Shown in pieces: positions 32,844-41,641 of a DNA stretch of 64,000 nt. Both the position numbers and the translations under genes were made by a program. Where the stretch lies: contig JACRBT010000001.1 in NCBI GenBank assembly GCA_016234445.1, positions 248,001 to 312,000 of the forward strand. The letters run 5' to 3'. Numbering within the stretch: position 1 is the stretch's first letter; the number at the start of each line of letters is the position of its first letter. This DNA is from Chloroflexota bacterium (GTDB lineage Bacteria; Chloroflexota; Dehalococcoidia; Tepidiformales; Tepidiformaceae). The notes beneath the pieces are model-generated. The model worked only from the letters and a program-made list of their open reading frames with translations. It was not told the origin of the DNA and did not search any database.

Positions 32844-34193
32844 CTACCGTGTCGCCACAAGCACCTCGTCCTCGATGGGACGGGGGGCGGGGCTGGAAAT
32901 CGAATCCCGGCCATCGTACATGCGCAGGACCGTAGCGGCGAGCTTCACAGGGTCGTGGCGGTAGCGGTTCGAATCGGAGACGACGTCGGCTTCGATGAGG
33001 CGGACCGGGGCGAGGGCGGCGGCCTGCCCTTCGTTGACGGTCACGGGGTCCGAGTGCCAGGCCTCGGGGAGGGGCGCGGGCGGGATGTTGTTGTTGGCGA
33101 TGACCGCGTGGATGACGCCCTTGAAGGTGTGGCCTTCGACCGCGGCCAGGTGGTCGGCGACGGAGAAGCCGTCGGTTTCGCCGTGCTGAGTGGCGACGTT
33201 GCAGACGAAGACACGGGTGGCCGTGGTGGCCAGCAGCGCCTTCTGTATGCCCGGGACGAGGAGGTTCGGGAGCACGCTCGTGTAGAGGCTTCCCGGGCCG
33301 ATGACGATGATGTCCGCGTCGAGGATGGCGCGGACGGCATCGGGGTGGGCTTCGGCGTCGGGCGGGTTGAGGAAGAGTTCGTGGATGGCGGCGCCGTGCT
33401 CGGTGATGTTGTGCTCGCCGTGGACCATCTCGTCCTCATGGGTGCGAGCGCTGAGGGTGACGTCCTCAAGGGTCGAGGGGAGGATGCTGCCGCGGACGTT
33501 GAGGATCTGGCTGGTTTCGTAGACCGCGGTTTCGAAGTTCCCGGTGACCTCCGCCATCGCGACGATGAAGAGGTTGCCGAAGGAGTGCCCTTCGAGGCCG
33601 GTGCCTTCCTTGAAGCGGTACTGGAAGAGGCGCGACATCAGGGGTTCGGCCTCGGCGAGGGCGGCGATGCACTGCCGGATGTCCCCGGGGGCGACGACGC
33701 CGAACTCCTGGCGGAGACGGCCGGTGCTGCCCCCGTCGTCGGCGACGGTGACGATGGCCGTGAGGTTGCTCGTGTGGGCTTTGAGGCCGCGGAGGAGCAT
33801 CGAGAGCCCGGTCCCACCGCCGATGGCGACGATCTTGGGGCCGCGGGCGAGGATTCGGCGCCGGTAGATGGTGTCGGCCATGTCGTGGTCGCGGTCCGGG
33901 CGGACGAACGCCCAGAGCAGCGATTCGTTCAGCTTCCAGATGGCGAGGCCGACGGTGGTAAGCGAGAGCCCGATGAAGAGCAGGCCCCTGGCCCAGCGAG
34001 GGATGAACTGAAGGGTCAGATAGTAGAACTCGCCGGGAAATTCGTAGACGAGGTAGGCCTCGCGGAGGACGTAGGCGATGCCGAGGCCCATGAGGCAGAT
34101 GCCGAGGAGGAGGAGGCCCAGCCAGCGCTTGATGTGCATGCCCGGGTAAAGCCACTTGAAAACGCTGTGCTCGCGGATCTGCTGGATGGTCAT
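32844..34193 (-). CDS. YvcK/CofD-like UDP-sugar-binding regulatory protein with N-terminal membrane anchor
   Basis: 449 residues. Residues about 20-90 contain two membrane helices (WLGLLLLGICLMGLGIAYV and GLLFIGLSLTTVGLAIW), then the cytoplasmic YvcK domain from IVAIGGGTGLSMLLRGLK. Conserved elements are IVTVADDGGSTGRLRQEFGV, PGDIRQCIAALAE and IVIGPGSLYTSVLPNLLVPGI. YvcK proteins bind UDP-GlcNAc and adjust carbon flow to cell-wall precursors in Firmicutes. The membrane anchor is common in Chloroflexota and actinobacterial versions. It heads the yvcK-secG-SBP-fmt-rlmN operon. Confidence 0.9.
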   Translation of the reverse strand: MTIQQIREHSVFKWLYPGMHIKRWLGLLLLGICLMGLGIAYVLREAYLVYEFPGEFYYLTLQFIPRWARGLLFIGLSLTTVGLAIWKLNESLLWAFVRPDRDHDMADTIYRRRILARGPKIVAIGGGTGLSMLLRGLKAHTSNLTAIVTVADDGGSTGRLRQEFGVVAPGDIRQCIAALAEAEPLMSRLFQYRFKEGTGLEGHSFGNLFIVAMAEVTGNFETAVYETSQILNVRGSILPSTLEDVTLSARTHEDEMVHGEHNITEHGAAIHELFLNPPDAEAHPDAVRAILDADIIVIGPGSLYTSVLPNLLVPGIQKALLATTATRVFVCNVATQHGETDGFSVADHLAAVEGHTFKGVIHAVIANNNIPPAPLPEAWHSDPVTVNEGQAAALAPVRLIEADVVSDSNRYRHDPVKLAATVLRMYDGRDSISSPAPRPIEDEVLVATR

Positions 34194-34245
34194 TGGCGGT
34201 CAGTATACCAGTCGCGGTCGATACCGCTAGGAAAAGTAAACAATT

Positions 34246-35715
34246 TCATCCGAGTTCCTGCTTCAACAGGTCCTGGATGACCTGGGGATTGGCCCGGCCG
34301 CGGGTTTCGCGCATGGCCTGGCCGGTGAGGAACTTCACCGCCGCTTCCTTGCCGGCACGGTAGTCGTCGACAGCCTTGTCGTTCGCGGCGATAACCTTGC
34401 GGACGACGTCGCGCAGTTCGTCGGAGCCGCTGATCTGGCCCATGCCCCCGGATTCGACGATCTCTTGCGCCGCGCGGCCGCTGGCGACCATCTCCTCGAA
34501 GACTTCCTTGCCGACGGCGGAAGTGACCTTGCCGTCCTCGACCATGCGGATCAGGCCCGCGAGCGCTTCGGCGGTCACGGGGAAGGCGGCGAGCTCCTTG
34601 CCGGTGGTGTTCGACCAGCGGCCAACTTCGCCGAGCACCCAGTTCGCCGCGAGCTTGGCCGAACGCTGAGGGTCGAGCGCGAGGGCACGGCTGACGTCCT
34701 CGAAGTAGTCGGCGCGGTCGCGGCTTTCGGTCAGGGTGGCGGCTTCGGCCTCGGACAGCCCGAGGCTGGCGAAGCGCCGGCGGCGAGCGTCGGGCAGCTC
34801 CGGCAGCAGCGCCCGCTGTTCGGCGACGTACTCCGGGGCGAATCGCAGCGAGGGCAAGTCCGGTTCGGGGAAATAACGGTAGTCGTGGGCGCTTTCTTTC
34901 GAACGCTGGCTGACCGTCTCGCCTCGCTCGTCGACCCACCCGCGCGTCTGCTGGGGGATACTGCCGCCGGCGTCGAGAATGGCCGCCTGGCGCTTCTGTT
35001 CGAAGACGAGGGCGTCGTGGACAGCGCGGAAGCTGTTCATGTTCTTGACTTCGACCTTGCTGCCGAAGGCCGTGATCCCGCGGGGGCGGAGGCTGATGTT
35101 GGCGTCGCAGCGGAAGTTGCCGTCTTCCATGTTCGCTTCGCTGACGCCGATGTAGCGGAGGATCTGGCGGAGGCGGACGAGGTATTCGCGCGCCTCCGCG
35201 GGCGTCCGCATGTCTGGCTCGCTCACGATCTCCATGAGCGGCGTCCCGGAGCGGTTCACGTCGAGGAGGCTGTAGCCCTCGCCCGTCACCGGGTCGGTGC
35301 GATGGAGGAGGCGGGCGGTGTCTTCTTCCATGTGGACGCGGGTGATGCCGATCCGGCGGGTGGCGCCATCGACTTCGATGTCGAGCCAGCCGTCGTGGCA
35401 GACAGGGAGGTCGTACTGGGAGATCTGGTAGCCCTTCATCAGGTCGGGGTAGGGGTAGTTCTTGCGGTCGAACTTGCTGAAGGGGGAGATTTCGCAGTTG
35501 AGGGCGAGGCCCGTCTTGACGATGAAGGCGATGGCCTGCTCGTTGATGACGGGGAGGACGCCAGGCATGCCAAGGCAGACGGGGCAAACGTGCGTGTTCG
35601 GCTCGGCGCCAGAATAGTCGGCGCTGCACCCGCAGAACATCTTGCTCTTCGTGACCAGCTGGCAATGCACCTCGAGACCGATGACTGTCTCGAAATCGGT
35701 GGCTACAGCGACCAA
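34246..35715 (-). CDS. gatB: Aspartyl/glutamyl-tRNA amidotransferase subunit B
   Basis: 489 residues from TTG 35715 with GGAGG six nt upstream. GatB is the kinase subunit of GatCAB, which converts Glu-tRNA-Gln (and Asp-tRNA-Asn) to the amidated form. Diagnostic segments include DFETVIGLEVHCQL, CPVCLGMPGVLPV, the YFPEPDLPSL region, and the C-terminal YqeY-like helical tail. Zinc-binding Cys residues are in MFCGCSADY and HVCPVC. gatA and gatC are not adjacent. The tRNA-Gln and GluRS genes at 44.6-46.2 kb supply its substrate. Confidence 0.96.
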   Translation of the reverse strand: MVAVATDFETVIGLEVHCQLVTKSKMFCGCSADYSGAEPNTHVCPVCLGMPGVLPVINEQAIAFIVKTGLALNCEISPFSKFDRKNYPYPDLMKGYQISQYDLPVCHDGWLDIEVDGATRRIGITRVHMEEDTARLLHRTDPVTGEGYSLLDVNRSGTPLMEIVSEPDMRTPAEAREYLVRLRQILRYIGVSEANMEDGNFRCDANISLRPRGITAFGSKVEVKNMNSFRAVHDALVFEQKRQAAILDAGGSIPQQTRGWVDERGETVSQRSKESAHDYRYFPEPDLPSLRFAPEYVAEQRALLPELPDARRRRFASLGLSEAEAATLTESRDRADYFEDVSRALALDPQRSAKLAANWVLGEVGRWSNTTGKELAAFPVTAEALAGLIRMVEDGKVTSAVGKEVFEEMVASGRAAQEIVESGGMGQISGSDELRDVVRKVIAANDKAVDDYRAGKEAAVKFLTGQAMRETRGRANPQVIQDLLKQELG

Positions 35716-35826
35716 ACCAATCCTCCGCGTCCCGGGGGGCGAGTTCGAGTATAGGCAGCGTGGAAGGTGACGAACAATCCGCGGCGCCTCTGATGATCCA
35801 GACGCCGCGGGCCGCCGGGAAGTTCC

Positions 35827-36261
35827 CTACCGGTGGCGGGTGGGCCGCGCGGCGAAGACCCAGCGGTCGCCGATGACAAAGTTGAAGCTGGCGCCGGCCA
35901 CGATCCCGAGCATGCTCGCGACCAGGTAGTGCACCGCGGGATCGGCGAGGAGGAAGACCGATTCGTTGATGACCGCGCCTATCGCGACCGCCAGGTTGAA
36001 CCGGGCCAGGCGCCGCGGCCACCCGTAGCGGACGTGGAGGTGGGGGCGGTCAGGCCACGTGACCATGGCGCTGAGGGCGAAGTTGGCCTGGGCGGAGGCG
36101 ACGAAGGCAATGCCGTTTGCAAGGGCGCTCTCCATGCCCGACTGGACGAGGAGGTGGAGCAGGAGCAGTTGGAAGCCGGCGCAGGCCGCCCCAACGACCG
36201 CGAACCGGGCCGGGCGGGGGATGGGGGCGACGTACCCGGTGGCGACGAGGTGAGAAGTCAA
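35827..36261 (-). CDS. GtrA family membrane protein
   Basis: 144 residues with four membrane helices, starting at TTG 36261 and overlapping the GT39 stop by 4 nt. RFAVVGAACAGFQLLLLHLLVQSG, FVASAQANFALSAMVTW and ASFNFVIGDRWVF are typical of GtrA proteins, which are proposed flippases or carriers of polyprenyl-linked sugars. Translational coupling with GT39 supports a joint role in surface glycosylation. Confidence 0.87.
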   Translation of the reverse strand: MTSHLVATGYVAPIPRPARFAVVGAACAGFQLLLLHLLVQSGMESALANGIAFVASAQANFALSAMVTWPDRPHLHVRYGWPRRLARFNLAVAIGAVINESVFLLADPAVHYLVASMLGIVAGASFNFVIGDRWVFAARPTRHR

Positions 36262-38501
36262 TGCCGCGCCCCTTCGCCGCAGTCGAAGAGCGTGGCACCC
36301 GCGTTCGGGCCCTGGTTGGGGGCGGCGCCGGGCGCTCCCGGCTGCCCCTGCTGGGGACGAGCCACCTGCCCGGCGATCGGGACGCCCTGTTGGGGCGGGT
36401 TAACACCGCCGGGAACGGGCTGGTTCACGGCCGCGGGCTGGGCGCCCCGCCAGAGCGCGACGGGGACAGCCGAACAGTGGGCGCTGACCCATGCGGCATT
36501 CGCGCCCTGTTGTCCCCCGCCCGGGCCTGCAACAGGTTGCCGCTGGACGGGCGCGTCGCCGGACGCCGGTGCGCCCTGGCTGGCGCCCACGGGGGCTGGA
36601 CCCACCGGCGTCCCCGTGCCCTGGAGGAGGAAATAACGCACCCTCCCCGCGACGACGGCCTGTTCGAGTTCCTGCGGCGTGAGGATGGGGTCGCCGCCGC
36701 TGAAGCCGCCGAGCGCCATCACCGGCTCGCCGGTCGCGAGGATGATGCTGGAGCCCTGCTGGGTGCTGGCGGTGGCGAGGATGAACTCGGTCGTCCCGCG
36801 GTTAGCGGTGAGGAAAGTGACGAGAGGGTCGGCGGTGGCACCGGCGCCGTTGCCGGCGGGCGGCCCGAAACGGCCACCGGCTGCCGGCCCGGCCGCGGGA
36901 AGGCCCGAACTGGTCTGTCCATCCCAGACGGTGACGGCGGCCCAGGCGGTAGGGGCAGCGAGAAGCGACAGGAACCCCACTGACATGATCCCGGCGAGGA
37001 CAGGGCCGGGGACCCGCCGGCGGGAGAGGCGGCCGGCCACGGGCGCGAGCAGGAGCAGGGCCGACGACGCGCCCGCGACCACGAGCGCGGCAAGCAGGCG
37101 GCGGCGCCAGTCCGGGTAGTCGCCGAGGATGACGAACTCGACCGCGGCCGAGCCCGCGATCGCCAGGGGGAGGAGGAGCGTCCGCCAGTCGCCGTGGCGG
37201 TACTGCCGCCAGAGCGCGGCGATCCCGGCGGCGGCGAGCGCGGCGATCGGCGGGCCGAGCATCACCAGGTAGTAGCGGTGGAAGAGGTTGGCGACGCTGA
37301 AGAAGGCGACATTGGTCAGGAGCCATACGCCCCAGAGCACGAGGGCCTGGTGCTTGCGGTCGAGCGGCCAGCGGGGACGGTGCTGGGCCGCGGCGACGAC
37401 GAGGCCGACGAACGCCAGCGGCAGGAGCCAGGAAGCCTGACCGGCGAGTTGCCGGTTGAAGAGCCTGAAGGCGCCGCGCGTACCCGTTTCGCCGCCACCG
37501 GCACCCCCGGGAGCGCCCTGGGCCGGCTGGGCAGGGCCGCCGGGCTGTTGGCCCTGTTGGGGTTGCTGCCCCTGCAACTGTTGTCCCTGGGCCGGTTGGT
37601 CGGCCGGCTGTTGGTCAGCTGGCTGCGCCGCCGGGCGGGCGTTGTTCCGGCCGAAGGGGCCCCAGCCGGGCAGGAGCCGTTCGAGGCCGTTGTGGTTCCA
37701 CATCAGGCCGAAGACCGAGTTGTCGTCTGTCGAACCGACGTAGGGACGCTGGCCCGCCGGGGTCAGTTCGACCGTGATCGCCCATGACATCGAGACTGCG
37801 AGCATGACCGCGAAGGCCGCGACAAGGTGGCCGAACCGGGCTTTCCAGCTGCCGGTCATCCCGAGGAAGTAGACGGCGGCGAGCGCGGGGACGACGAGAT
37901 AGGCCTGCATCATCTTGACGTTGAAACCGACCCCGACAAGCGCCGCGCCCGCCAACAACCACCGCAGGCTGGCGCGCTCGGTCGCGATCGTCACCGCCCA
38001 GGCGGCGAGCAGGAGCGTGAAGACGAGGACGACGTCGGAGGTGTTGTTGCGGCTGGCGGAGACGGTGACGGGCATGACGGCGAGGACGAGGGCCGCCGCC
38101 ACTCCCGGCCATCGCCCGAAGACGCGGGCGACGAGATGGTAGAGGACCGCGACGGAGGCGACGGCAGCGGCAGCCTGAGGCGCGAGAAGGCTCCAGCCGT
38201 GGAACCCGAAGAGCTTTGCGCTGGCCACCTGGAGCCAGAGGCCGGCGGGTGGCTTGTCGACCGAGACGAAGCCGCCGGAATCGTAGGAGACGAAGTAGAA
38301 GTCGTGCCAGCTTGTGCCCATGCTCTTGGCGGCGGCAGCGTAGTAGAGGTTGGCGAAGCCTTCGCGGTCGAGCCGGAAGAATTCGAAGAAGAGGCTCAGG
38401 GCAATGACGCCGGCCAGCGCGGCGTGGTGCGCGGCGATCCGGCGGGGGAAAGCGATGGCCCGGACCCGGGACACGGGGTTTGCGGCGGTCACGTCGAGCA
38501 C
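36258..38501 (-). CDS. Glycosyltransferase family 39 membrane enzyme (ArnT/YkcB-like) with low-complexity inserts
   Basis: 747 residues from GTG 38501. About 11-13 membrane helices. The conserved GT39 start includes RLDREGFANLYYAAAAKSM, then SVDKPPAGLWLQVASAKLFGFHGWSLL, with the acidic-Lys-Pro-Pro motif of the catalytic loop. An insert of about 40 residues rich in Gln, Pro and Gly (near 295-345, QPADQQPADQPAQGQQ...) lies in an extracytoplasmic loop, and a second Gln/Pro/Gly-rich stretch fills the C-terminal tail (about 625-735). It probably transfers a sugar from polyprenyl phosphate to a lipid or surface acceptor. The gene is coupled to gtrA. Confidence 0.85.
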   Translation of the reverse strand: MLDVTAANPVSRVRAIAFPRRIAAHHAALAGVIALSLFFEFFRLDREGFANLYYAAAAKSMGTSWHDFYFVSYDSGGFVSVDKPPAGLWLQVASAKLFGFHGWSLLAPQAAAAVASVAVLYHLVARVFGRWPGVAAALVLAVMPVTVSASRNNTSDVVLVFTLLLAAWAVTIATERASLRWLLAGAALVGVGFNVKMMQAYLVVPALAAVYFLGMTGSWKARFGHLVAAFAVMLAVSMSWAITVELTPAGQRPYVGSTDDNSVFGLMWNHNGLERLLPGWGPFGRNNARPAAQPADQQPADQPAQGQQLQGQQPQQGQQPGGPAQPAQGAPGGAGGGETGTRGAFRLFNRQLAGQASWLLPLAFVGLVVAAAQHRPRWPLDRKHQALVLWGVWLLTNVAFFSVANLFHRYYLVMLGPPIAALAAAGIAALWRQYRHGDWRTLLLPLAIAGSAAVEFVILGDYPDWRRRLLAALVVAGASSALLLLAPVAGRLSRRRVPGPVLAGIMSVGFLSLLAAPTAWAAVTVWDGQTSSGLPAAGPAAGGRFGPPAGNGAGATADPLVTFLTANRGTTEFILATASTQQGSSIILATGEPVMALGGFSGGDPILTPQELEQAVVAGRVRYFLLQGTGTPVGPAPVGASQGAPASGDAPVQRQPVAGPGGGQQGANAAWVSAHCSAVPVALWRGAQPAAVNQPVPGGVNPPQQGVPIAGQVARPQQGQPGAPGAAPNQGPNAGATLFDCGEGARH

Positions 38502-38606
38502 GCTGGATGGCTCCGATCGAAGACGCGCAAGGATGGGCCATGCGCGCCTGCCGGGACACCATCGGCGATCGGGCCGGGCGTTTGCGTTGCGAAACTGTAA
38601 AACACG

Positions 38607-39656
38607 TTAGCGAAGATTGAGGTGTGCCTCGCCGGCGCGGGCGCGCCCGATGCGCCAGAACGGGTGGTGGGACGCCGCGGCGGCGGCTTCGAGCGCGGCG
38701 GCCTTCCGGGGGGAGACCGCGATCAGCAGGCCGCCCGATGTCTGGGGATCGAAGACGAGGTCGCGCAGTTCCCCGGGGCGGCCGGCTGCAAAGGTGGCGT
38801 TCGCGCCCACCCATTCGCGATTGCGGCCTGCCCCGCCAGTCATGATCCCGGCCGCGGCACATTCGCGCGCCCCCGGGAGGAGGGGGACGGCGGCGAGGTC
38901 GACGTCCACGGCCACGCCGGAGCGCTCGGCCATCTCCCAGAGGTGGCCGCCGAGGCCGAAGCCGGTGATGTCGGTTGCGGCGCGGACGCCGGCGGCCCGG
39001 GCGATGTGCGCCGAGTGGCGGTTCAGCCGGAGCATCGACTCGATCGCGGCTTCGAGCCAGCCCGGTTCGGCGCGGCGGCTCTTCACGGCCGAGAGCACGA
39101 CGCCGGTGCCGAGCGGCTTCGAGAGGTAGAGGACGTCGCCCGGGCGGAGGCCGTCCTTCCGGAAGATGCGCCTGGGGTGGACCAGCCCGAGCACGCTCAG
39201 GCCGAACTTCGGCTCTTCGTCCCAGATGGTGTGTCCCCCGGCGATAACGGCGCCGGCCTCCGCGACTTTCGCCGCGGCCCCGCGGAGGATTTCGGTCTGG
39301 GTGGACGGCGGCAGGCCCTGGGGGAAGGCGGCGATGTTGAGTGCCAGTGCGACTTCGCCACCCATGGCGTAGACGTCGGACATCGCGTTCGCGGCGGCGA
39401 TAGCCCCGTACGTCCAGGGGTCGTCCACAAGGGGGGCGAAAAAGTCGAGCGTCGCCACCACCGCCGTCTTCGCGTTGATGCGATAGACGGCAGCGTCGTC
39501 CGCGACCCCGAGCCCGACCAGGAGATCAGGCTGGTTCGCGGGGTCCCAGAGACCGGCCAGCGGCGACAGCACCTGCGCCAGGGCACCAGGCCCCGCCTTG
39601 GATGCTCAGCCGCCGCATTCGGTCAGTTCGGTCAGGCGCACTTCCTCTCGCGTCAT
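38607..39656 (-). CDS. selD: Selenophosphate synthetase SelD, selenocysteine-containing (in-frame UGA)
   Basis: 349 residues if the UGA at 39608-39606 is read as Sec. ATG 39656 gives MTREEVRLTELTECGG-U-ASK. The motif CGGUASK matches the SelD catalytic loop: Cys14, Sec17, Lys20. Reading continues in frame through ALAQVLSPL into LGVADDAAVYRI and LDFFAPLVDDPWTYGAIAAANAMSDVYAMGG, the AIR-synthase-like ATP-binding core, and FGLGGHLWEMAE. SelD makes selenophosphate for Sec and selenouridine synthesis. Simple gene callers would start at GTG 39572 and drop the active site. A SECIS-like hairpin lies just after the UGA. selA, selB and selC are not in the window. The neighbour GT39 gene is downstream on the same strand. 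Confidence 0.93.
39579..39608 (-). promoter_or_regulatory. Candidate bacterial SECIS element in selD
   Basis: Read on the minus strand, the UGA (39608-39606) is followed after 10 nt by stem CGGGGC / GCCCUG (one G-U pair) closing a CUGGU loop at 39589-39585. A small apical loop containing GGU at about 17-21 nt after the UGA fits the bacterial SelB-binding hairpin. It has not been tested by folding. Confidence 0.6.
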
Positions 39657-39730
39657 GCGGGAATCGTAGCAGCCTTCAATGCGGGGGGCCGGGGGCGTGG
39701 ACAGAGGGGCCGCGTTGGTACAATCACCGG

Positions 39731-40882
39731 ATGCCACGTTTCGATGTGATCGTCGTCGGCGCCGGGCCGGCCGGGAGCACCGCCGCGCGCGAACTCGCCG
39801 GGTCCGGGGCCAGGGTGCTGGTGGTCGACCGCGCCCAATTCCCGCGCTACAAAGCCTGCGGTGGCGGCATCCCCCAGCGGACGGAGCGGATGCTCCCCTT
39901 CCCCATCGACAGCGTCGTCGAGGACTCCGTGCACCTCCTGGACGTGGCTTATCGCGGGGGGATGCGGTTCCAGCGCGACTCGGAGGCCCCATTCGCGCAC
40001 ATGGTCATGCGCGACCGTTTCGACGACCTCCTGCTCTCCCACGCGAAGGCCGCGGGCGCGGAGTTTCGCCCGGGGACGACGGTGCGCGCACTTGAGCAAC
40101 GGGGCGACGGTGTCCGCGTGACGGCCGACGGGTTCAAGGCGGAAGCGAGCTTCCTGGTCTGTGCCGACGGAGCCCACTCGCCCGTGGGAAAGATGGCGGG
40201 GCTGGGCGCGGGGATCGCCGAGTGCGCGGCCTGGGAGGTGGAGGTGAGCGCGCCACCGGCAGCGTTACGCCGCTACCGCTCGACGGCGCTGATAGAACTG
40301 GGCTACCGCCCGTGGGGCTATGCCTGGCTCTTCCCGAAGGCGAACAACCTGTCGATCGGCATCGTCGTTCCGCCCGGGCAGGCGGGCCGGATGAAAGACT
40401 ACGTGCGCGCCTACCTGAGGCGGCTCGGGCTGGAGAACGCGCCCACCGAGATCGCGAGGGGCCACAAGATCCGCTTCCGGCGCGGGAGCGAGCCGATCGC
40501 CGGGGGCCGCGCGCTCCTCGCCGGCGACGCGGCCGGGCTGGCTGACGAATTCACGGAGGAAGGGATCGGCTACGCGGTGCAGTCGGGGCGGCTCGCGGCC
40601 CGGAACGTCCTCCGCGCGCTCCACGGAGACGGCGGCCTGGCACGGTACGAACGCGACATCGACGCCGAGATCATGCCGGAACTTCGGGCTGCGCGGCTGA
40701 CCGGCTTCATGTTCTACGGGATGCTGCGGCACGTACCGCGGCCCTGGATGTTCGCCGCCGGGCACTTCCCGCCGCTCTGGGATGCCTTCTTCGCGGTCCA
40801 GCGGGGTGAGTCGACCTACGCCCGGGAAGTGGCACGGGTCCCGCTGCTCCCCGCCCTGGCCGCGAAGATGGTGCACGACTGA
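39731..40882 (+). CDS. Geranylgeranyl reductase family FAD-dependent oxidoreductase
   Basis: 383 residues from ATG 39731. FAD dinucleotide motif VIVVGAGPAGSTAARELAGSG at the start, then KACGGGIPQRT (the conserved PXXYXXCGGG-like block), and the GDAAGLADEFTEEGIGYAVQSGRLAA flavin/C-terminal motif. These define the geranylgeranyl reductase family, which saturates isoprenoid chains of quinones, carotenoids or lipids. The substrate here is not determined. Its stop overlaps the nth start by one base. Divergent from selD across 74 bp. Confidence 0.88.
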   Translation: MPRFDVIVVGAGPAGSTAARELAGSGARVLVVDRAQFPRYKACGGGIPQRTERMLPFPIDSVVEDSVHLLDVAYRGGMRFQRDSEAPFAHMVMRDRFDDLLLSHAKAAGAEFRPGTTVRALEQRGDGVRVTADGFKAEASFLVCADGAHSPVGKMAGLGAGIAECAAWEVEVSAPPAALRRYRSTALIELGYRPWGYAWLFPKANNLSIGIVVPPGQAGRMKDYVRAYLRRLGLENAPTEIARGHKIRFRRGSEPIAGGRALLAGDAAGLADEFTEEGIGYAVQSGRLAARNVLRALHGDGGLARYERDIDAEIMPELRAARLTGFMFYGMLRHVPRPWMFAAGHFPPLWDAFFAVQRGESTYAREVARVPLLPALAAKMVHD

Positions 40883-41532
40883 TGCCGCTCGACCCGGCGG
40901 CCATCATCGAACGGCTCGCCGCCCTCTATGGGATGCCGGTCCACCGCCCCCACGGGGACGCCGTCGCGGAACTGATCCTGACGGTGCTTTCGCAGAACAC
41001 CGCTGACACCAACAGCGGGCGCGCCTTCACGGCGATGCTGGCGAAGTACCCGGACTGGGACGCGATCGCCTCCGCCCCGCAAGAGGAGCTAATCGAGACA
41101 ATCCGGGGCGGCGGGCTTGCCCAGCAGAAGGCGCCGCGCATCCAGGCCATTCTCCGGGCGGTCCGGGAACGTTCGCCGGTGTGGGACCTCGAGTTCCTCC
41201 GGGAAGTGCCACTCGAAGACGCGCGGGGGTGGCTTCGCTCGCTGCCCGGGGTTGGCCCGAAGACCGCGGCCTGCGTGCTCCTCTTCGCGCTCGGGCGCCC
41301 GGCGATGCCCGTGGACACCCACGTCGAGCGGGTGGCGAAGCGGCTCGGGCTCATCCCGGCGAACCTGACCGCGGAGAAAGCCCACGACGCCCTGGAGGCA
41401 CTCGTCCCGCCGGAGGACTACTACCGCTTCCACATGCTGCTGATCAAGCACGGCCGCCGGACCTGCGACGCTCGCCGGCCCCGGTGCGGCGACTGCCCGC
41501 TCGCGCCGGACTGTCCGGCAGCGGTGGAGTAG
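40882..41532 (+). CDS. nth: Endonuclease III
   Basis: 216 residues, the usual length. The helix-hairpin-helix LPGVGPKTAACVLLFALG carries the catalytic Lys, and PVDTHVERVAKRLGL carries the catalytic Asp. The 4Fe-4S site C-X6-C-X2-C-X5-C is CDARRPRCGDCPLAPDC. It cleaves DNA at oxidised pyrimidines. The ATG overlaps the flavoprotein stop (TGATG). A palindromic repeat lies just after the stop. Confidence 0.95.
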   Translation: MPLDPAAIIERLAALYGMPVHRPHGDAVAELILTVLSQNTADTNSGRAFTAMLAKYPDWDAIASAPQEELIETIRGGGLAQQKAPRIQAILRAVRERSPVWDLEFLREVPLEDARGWLRSLPGVGPKTAACVLLFALGRPAMPVDTHVERVAKRLGLIPANLTAEKAHDALEALVPPEDYYRFHMLLIKHGRRTCDARRPRCGDCPLAPDCPAAVE

Positions 41533-41534
41533 GG

Positions 41535-41580
41535 CCCTCACCCCCCGGCCCCCTGCTCCCGCTTCGCGGGCGAGGGGGAG
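41535..41580. repeat. Intergenic palindromic repeat, copy B
   Basis: CCCTCACCCCCCGGCCCCC, then a hairpin with arms CTCCCGC / GCGGGCGAG around TTCG and ending GAGGGGGAG. It matches copy A at 10546-10593 in lead and ending. Lying between convergent genes it may also act as a bidirectional terminator. Confidence 0.6.
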
Positions 41581-41641
41581 GTAAACGCTGCGATGCGGGC
41601 GGTCGCCCGGCGCTGGCGTGCTTGGCGGACTGGCGGCTTGC

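Noticed and set aside
30925-34280. Two long plus-strand ORFs across the SBP, secG and yvcK genes
   Set aside because: Compositional shadows; the minus-strand operon is strongly supported.
38607-39572. SelD as a shorter protein starting at GTG 39572
   Set aside because: That start loses the catalytic Cys/Sec/Lys loop; the upstream frame matches SelD if UGA is read as Sec.
39606-39608. selD as a nonsense-mutated pseudogene
   Set aside because: The UGA falls exactly at the known Sec/Cys catalytic position, followed by a SECIS-like hairpin, and the rest of the gene is intact.
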